From Ajuga chamaepitys (taxonomy: Eukaryota; Streptophyta; Magnoliopsida; Lamiales; Lamiaceae), in NCBI GenBank assembly GCA_958295605.1, contig OY282506.1:7457501-7521500 (forward strand): a stretch of DNA of 64,000 bases, written 5' to 3'. Numbering within the stretch: position 1 is the first letter of the stretch; each line of letters opens with the position of its first letter. The notes below the pieces were generated by a model, which was not told the origin of the DNA, searched no databases, and saw only the letters and a list, made by a program, of their open reading frames with translations. The translations under genes were made by a program, and so were the position numbers. Positions 58,610 through 64,000 of the stretch are shown in pieces.

Positions 58610-59116
58610 TACAATTAATATGATGTGAGCCTTGATCTTAAGAATAATTAAAGTTCGTAAAAACATACTTCTTCCGTCCCAAATGAAATTGCACTGCTAA
58701 GAGTGCACGCATACTAAAAAAATCTTTTTTTTAGCTTTATGTTGACTTTTCAAAGCTAACCTTTTGCTTTATTAGCTGAAAATTGAGGGATAGATTAGTG
58801 TGTTAATCTTTCCCTCCCATTTTCAGCTCAAATTTTCTGCCTAACTGTTAAATCAACACAAACAACAGTAAAACATTAAAATTTCATAACTGAAAAATTC
58901 AATAAATTGCCAAACCCAAATCAGGGAAAATTTCCTTCCACGAATTACATTTTACATAATCTGTTTTACAAGCTTCTAAAATAAAATTACAAATCAAACT
59001 TTGCCTTTTAAAATTTCACCTACTTCTATATCTCTATAAAGACCAAATTAAATGTGCACAAACCACATTAAATGTCTGAATTCTGCTCCAACTAAAATCA
59101 GCCATACAATATCAAA

Positions 59117-60300
59117 ATGACAAACAAAAAAAAGGAACTTAATCTTGCTCCATCAGACCAAACCTTGATAGCTCAATTCCTCATTGCTAACACCACAGAT
59201 CGAGTTGTGCATCACGGAAAAATCAAGAAAGCGACTACATCATTTGGAGTTAATAGGGAGACCATTCAATACATTTAGGAGTCTGCAAGACAACAAATGT
59301 TAGAAGGTGTTTCTGTTACATTCAAGCCAAACAAAGAAGGTGTTGGCAACGCAAGAACTGAACTAAATGTTGATATGATGAAGGGCATACCATTTGCAAA
59401 CAGGGGCACCATAAGAAGGTCAGTCAAGGAATTAAATGTGAGCAAAAGTAAAATTGGGAGGTTGGTAAAATCTGGTGCCATAAAACTTGCTCTAACCAAT
59501 GCAAATATGTTGCAAAGGCTCAAGTACAACCTCAATTCTTTGCATTTGGACAGCCAAACAAGTAAATCGGGTGTGAAATTGCGCATAATGAATTCACATT
59601 AATGATAAGTGATTTTACACGCAAAGAACCACCGAGATGGCATACAAACTGGCAGAAGAGATGATCCATATAGGTCATTTAAAAGCAAGAGATACATTCC
59701 AAATGTAATGTTCATGTGTGCAGTTGCAAGACCACAATACTCAGGAAGTGGTGAACTATTGTTTGATGGAAAGATTGGTATCTCTCTCTTCACAACACAA
59801 GCACTAGCACAACGTAACAGCAAAAAAAGATCAAGAGAAACATTAGTCACTAAGTGCATCGAATCAATAACCAAACAAGTAATCAAGGACAGTATGTTGC
59901 ATCAGGTACATATTTAAACTATCAAAATAGGATTCATCATCTACTTTATTTAGATAATAAGCCTCCTAAATGCATCCTAACAGCTTATGTTACTGTAAAC
60001 ACAAGAATTGTGTGGCATTCAACTTGAAATAAATAATCTTGACATAATTGATTTATATTGCAGGAATGAAGGGACAAATTGATCTTCTTGCCAAAGTTGA
60101 GAAAGCTGAAATAGGAAAGTCAAAGCAAATCATCTAGGATCAAAGAATGAAGGGACAAATTGATCTTCTTGCCAAAGTTGAGAAAGCTGAAATAGGAAAG
60201 TCAATGAATTAGATGAAATTGATTGACATGCTGGTGGAAGACTCTCTTGACGCTGTTATATAGATGAGAAGCATCCATGAAGAGAGGCGCGGCTTGAGTG
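59117..60300 (+). pseudogene. Plant mariner transposase remnant
   Basis: From ATG 59117 an N-terminal helix-turn-helix region is recognisable (FGVNRETIQYI). A TAG at 59276-59278 stands where the family has a Trp codon. The second helix-turn-helix area (RGTIRRSVKELNVSKSKI) reads to 59602, after which the frame changes. At 59592-59612 the block corresponding to the catalytic IDEKWF motif reads I-N-D-K-stop-F, so the first catalytic Asp is replaced and the Trp is a stop. KSKRYIPNVMFMCAVARPQY and FDGKIGI (59690-59790) are clear mariner blocks. Downstream is an 81-bp duplication, then decayed sequence. It is inactive. Confidence 0.85.
60064..60205 (+). repeat. 81-bp tandem duplication in the mariner remnant
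   Basis: The block gaatgaagggacaaattgat starts at 60064 and again at 60145. Similarity runs about 60 bases into the second unit, to ggaaagtca. Confidence 0.9.
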
Positions 60301-61039
60301 ATCAATAATTGGAAAAACAGCTGTCTTGACTATAGAGTTCAATCTGTGTTCAACCAGTGTTGGAACATAGGTAAGCAGATAGAGTTTATTCGGGAGAATT
60401 GACTCTTGAGTTGTTCGGGAGAACTCTCTGCTTGTGTAGTAGAAGGGATTCTCTACATTTTGAGTACTTAATAGTCTTAGGAGTATAGTATTCAGGGGAA
60501 GTGAGTTTAAGCATTGTAATATAAATTTCTATTATACAGTGTAAAGTAAATCACATCCCAGTAATAATATGTTCCAGAGGAAGGTGTCTTCCTCAATTTT
60601 TTCAACCTTTAACTATTTTCAGTTTACCTCATGTTCATCCATAGTATGAACTAGATTGGCACAACTCTTGTTTAATTTATTTGATACAAGTTATTAAAAT
60701 AGCACACGCGCACTTATTCTGACATTTCAGTTACCATTAGAATACATTAGTGACACTACTATCAAATTCAGTTATTATTAATCAGTTACATATTTAAACT
60801 ACTCCAACAACAAATAAACAAATCAAAGGTAACAGGGACATATAAACCCTCAACAAATTTAGACATAATACGGATTTCATCATATTCCAACAACATATGC
60901 ACAGATCAAGCATAAATTGGACTCAGAACCCCTCAATAAAGATCGTCATAGGGTTTCTTAGATCTCAGTTTGTCAAACCCAAAAACGAGAAGATTAACCT
61001 TCAAAATACTAAAAATCAAAGAGTTAGGGATTGCATAAA

Positions 61040-61270
61040 CTATTTCCTCTTCTCCTTCGTATCAAACCAGTCGTTGCTCACAGGGACGGTACCAGCTAGA
61101 TCCTTCGGCAAAGAGAGAAAACCATCATAAATTTGTGAGGTGGAGCACAATTTCTTTCCAGAAACAAGTTCCTTCTCCTCAACCAAAACTTCCATCATCA
61201 ATTGGGTGTCAAGGACAAAAGAATCCTCCGAATCTGGTACTATTGGTTCAGAAACTGGAGATTCTTCCAT
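61040..61270 (-). other. Unassigned minus-strand open frame in the mariner-like element
   Basis: It is 76 codons (MEESPVSEPIVPDSEDSF... ending WFDTKEKRK), acidic then basic, with no recognised domain. It reads more like protein than most short frames here, and a purine-rich 5' leader precedes it. It lies between the transposase remnant and the right terminus, so it may be captured host sequence. Chance cannot be excluded. Confidence 0.35.
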
Positions 61271-61343
61271 GAAAGTATAGACTTGAGAACTCGAAACAGG
61301 GGGAGAATGAGAGTGATCTTAGATCTTCAAAAAGGGAATTAGA

Positions 61344-61364
61344 TCGACGATCTAAGATCGTCGA
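61344..61364. repeat. Perfect 10-bp-arm palindrome
   Basis: tcgacgatct-a-agatcgtcga lies just upstream of the minus-strand frame ending at 61040. Confidence 0.9.
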
Positions 61365-61962
61365 AGTGAGAGGGAGCTGTAAGCGGCATAAATTGAGAGA
61401 AGTTGTAGGTGAAAAATCAGAAGATGAAATGGATCTTGGATTGAGAAATGGATTTGGGCTGGGTGATTATGTTAAAAGTAATGGGTTGTTATTAGTTTTG
61501 TTAACTACACTTAGTGAAATAAGCTGCTAATTAGGTTGTTTAAGTAATGGCAAAGGAGTAAATAAAGGTGTATTGTGAGGTTGAATTTTGTGAAATAATA
61601 TGCCATTTTAAGTGTGCAAATTGTTTTAGGACGAACGGAAAATTAAAGTGTTCAACTTCACTCAGAACGGAGGGAATGTTCCGCAATATACCAAGAATCA
61701 AGTCTGGGATAGATTTAAAATTTTCACAAGGGGGTGATTCTTTTTAACTATATTATAAAATATGGGGAGAGAATTTTAATCAAGAAATGCAAATCTTGAA
61801 AAGAGTTAAGGGGACGAATTCCTATAAATTAAGGCTATCAATAAAAATAATTACACAAAATTACATGTAAAAAATAAATATACGTAAAATTACATGTAAA
61901 AAATAAATAAATTTAGAAGTGGAAGAGGTGACCCCAACCCATCCCTGTAGTACGCCGTCATG

Positions 61963-62107
61963 CTATTCTAACCCACTTGAGTGATCCACCATACACTTGG
62001 AAAGTGTATGGAGCTCTAGTGGATATAATTATTTGATCTTCATACACTTTCCAAGTGTATGGTAAATCATCCACTTGGATACTATCCAAGTGGGTAGGGT
62101 AGAATAA
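61963..62107. mobile_element. Small foldback/MITE-like inverted repeat
   Basis: About 145 bp can fold almost entirely on itself. The outer arms are ctattctaacccacttg and its complement tgggtagggtagaataag. The inner arms are ccatacacttggaaagtgta and its complement. The inner arm is itself partly palindromic. No coding or clear target duplication is seen. Confidence 0.65.
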
Positions 62108-64000
62108 GCCGGTAAGTAATCTATGGAGAAAAATTTTAGTTTAACTTTGCAGACCTAGGGAAGGCCAATAACGTGTTTGTGTTGTGTTGCACTTTACACT
62201 AAAAAATAAATTAATCTTAATTAAAGTTGAAAAGGAAAATCATGTTAACAAGGAATGGAAGAGTCAGAGGAAGAGACAAAAGTGATTTTGTAGGGTTTAA
62301 GGTAAACAACAGAAAAGAAATGCAAGAGTTACAACGTTGCCACGTGTCTATTCTTTACTCCTTCCCATGAGAATTATAACCACTATCTTCAATATTCACA
62401 AGACTAACCAATAAACTTTCGTTTCCTCAATATTTACTTCAAGATTCAATTTTTTTCCAAACATTTCGGATCTTACCAAAAAAAAAAAAGAAAAGGTATA
62501 TCCATCAAGTGACTAGAACACAAGATGAACTAAGTGGTTTTACCACTTAAGTAGGATGTCTGGCTTGACTTCACAAGCAATAGAAAGATGTTCAATCTGC
62601 ACTTATGTGTAACTCGACAAAATATATTCAAGCTCAATTCAATTAATCATGGACAAATTCAAACATAATTCGTAAAACTTCGATAAAAGTTAAAACAAGT
62701 TATTTTTACTTTACCCAAACCACACACATGATGTGTATGTTGTGTGCCACATAAAAATAAGAAGCATGACAAGAGGAAGGGGGCGCCTAATGCATACAAA
62801 TATTAACATTAATATAAGCTAAAAAAGGAAGATGTCAATAGTGAACTCTTATTGCTCCAGGTGGAGCTTTACAAAAAATCCAGCAGGCTTCTTCCTTCAA
62901 ACTGACGTATACACCTAATTTTATCCTACCAATTATTCTTCTCAAATCTCTATTGCCAAGGAGTTGACTGAAATAAGAAATAAAGTAATAATGATAACAA
63001 TAATAATAATAATTTTTATTTTAATTATAAATCTGCATACAGACAAACATACACTTTCCAGCATAACTTTGATGGCTGCACCTAATTTATATGACTTGTC
63101 CTCATCTAGATACCTCCAAGTGTCTGAAAACCAGACTCAGGATTTCATGAGATCACCAGACAATTAAAAAAAAAAAAAGACAACTGTTTACAATATTAAG
63201 TAATTTCAGGGGCATTCCAGCAACGAGATTCCTGAGGACAAGGAGCAAAAGCATTTCACTATAATCCACTTTCTATTCGTTCTATATCCAAGTTTACCAA
63301 AATTTCAAACTTACCCTCTTATAGCAACAAATAGTCCAGTTCGATTCCATCCATCACCATGCCGAAGAGAAGGGCTACTACTTTCACTTCTTAGTATATC
63401 GTGGGTTCCTAGCAGGATCTCATAGGCAGTGGCAAGTTTCTAGAAGAAAGAAGATACAGTGGGATCGTTTTGATCAAGCCTATCCTTCTATATATCAAGC
63501 ACTGCATGATCATAAAAACGAAATAGTTAATAGGTACTCGGTGATCAAAGAATCAAAAAATTATAGGAACAATCAGCTATTCTACACCTAATAATGTTAT
63601 GTCACTTTTTAATCCATCGGCTCTGTAGTAACTCCTTTAAAACTATCAGGTTGAGTTCTTTCTTAAAAAAGTCACCGAGAGAGATAATATCATCTCAAGT
63701 AAATCGCAAGGAGTAACTACAAGCTTCTGTAAGCATGTACAGGCCTTGATTTACTAGAAGTAACTACAAGTAAATCGCAAGGATTTCAACTTGATAGGAC
63801 AAAAATTCTTCTATTCAAAACGATAAGTGATAAATTTGATTGAGTTACTCTTCCCAACGAAAAGCAAGAGATTTACAAGGACCAAATAGCAACGTAATGC
63901 AATGCACTGAAGCACATCACTGGATAAAACTAGATCAAGAGCTTCATCCAATAAATCAAGCAAAGATGACAATTTACCAGTGCAGGATAGCTTTTGAAAC
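62108..64000. other. Non-coding right end of the window
   Basis: No gene is recognised. A 16-base block aagtaaatcgcaagga occurs twice (about 63698 and 63769). The sequence from about 62850 is less AT-extreme and could be the UTR or introns of a gene lying beyond the window, but I see no exon I can defend. Confidence 0.4.

Larger units (their letters stand above)
58668..61676 (+). mobile_element. Degenerate mariner-like element
   Basis: Inverted termini are cttcttccgtcccaaatgaa at the left and, reverse-complemented, ttccctccgttctgagtgaa at the right. TA precedes the left end; the right-hand TA is lost. A transposase pseudogene on the plus strand occupies 59117-60300. The 3 kb length fits plant mariner-like elements. 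The remaining 1.3 kb downstream contains an unassigned minus-strand frame. Confidence 0.75.

Noticed and set aside
1..64000. CRISPR arrays, rRNA genes, intact tRNA genes and telomeric arrays
   Set aside because: None found: repeats here lack regular spacers, no rRNA-like sequence is seen, the only tRNA-like sequence is the SINE head at 52177-52305, and single tttaggg words occur only by chance.

Overview
This is a transposon-dense, AT-rich stretch of a plant nuclear genome, most likely a eudicot. The evidence is an intact plant AP2/ERF transcription-factor gene and typically plant mobile elements: Tat-lineage Ty3/Gypsy, Ty1/Copia, Helitrons encoding Rep/helicase and RPA-like proteins, Stowaway-type MITEs, Mutator-like elements and a plant-type mariner. 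I recognise one convincing host gene, a RAP2.11/ERN1-like ERF factor (9747-10805, minus). Nearly everything else is mobile DNA or its decay products.

Left to right: 1-1359 is a minus-strand LTR element cut by the window start. 1637-9290 (H1) and 11961-21957 (H2) are two degenerate, related Helitrons in the same orientation, lying on either side of the ERF gene. Both keep traces of RPA-like and Rep/helicase genes. H2 differs from H1 by identifiable insertions: a MITE, a solo LTR and a PIF/Harbinger-like element nested in another MITE. H1 supplies the empty sites for the first two.

22328-33279 is a young, structurally complete 10.95-kb Tat-lineage Gypsy element: 479-bp LTRs differing at two sites, target duplication atcca. 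Its gag-pol frame is open from 22868 to 28483 except for two in-frame TAG codons. A four-exon gene of the 'putative gypsy type transposon' kind runs antisense between integrase and the 3' LTR. 34147-38716 is a short-LTR (162 bp) Copia element with near-identical LTRs but four frame disruptions. 38844-45321 is an AT-rich Helitron with internal repeats. A solo LTR of the same broad Gypsy family lies at 45976-46489.

46944-49128 holds two neighbouring non-autonomous Mutator-like elements whose 9-bp target duplications overlap. 49720-52828 and 54757-58233 are further Helitron-type elements with internal duplications; the first carries a tRNA-derived SINE. 58349-61676 contains a MITE and a decayed mariner-like element. 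The remainder to 64000 is non-coding with one small foldback element.

All calls come from reading motifs, termini, target duplications and cross-copy comparison by eye. No database search or alignment was run, so percentages, families and the exact ends of old elements are approximate.
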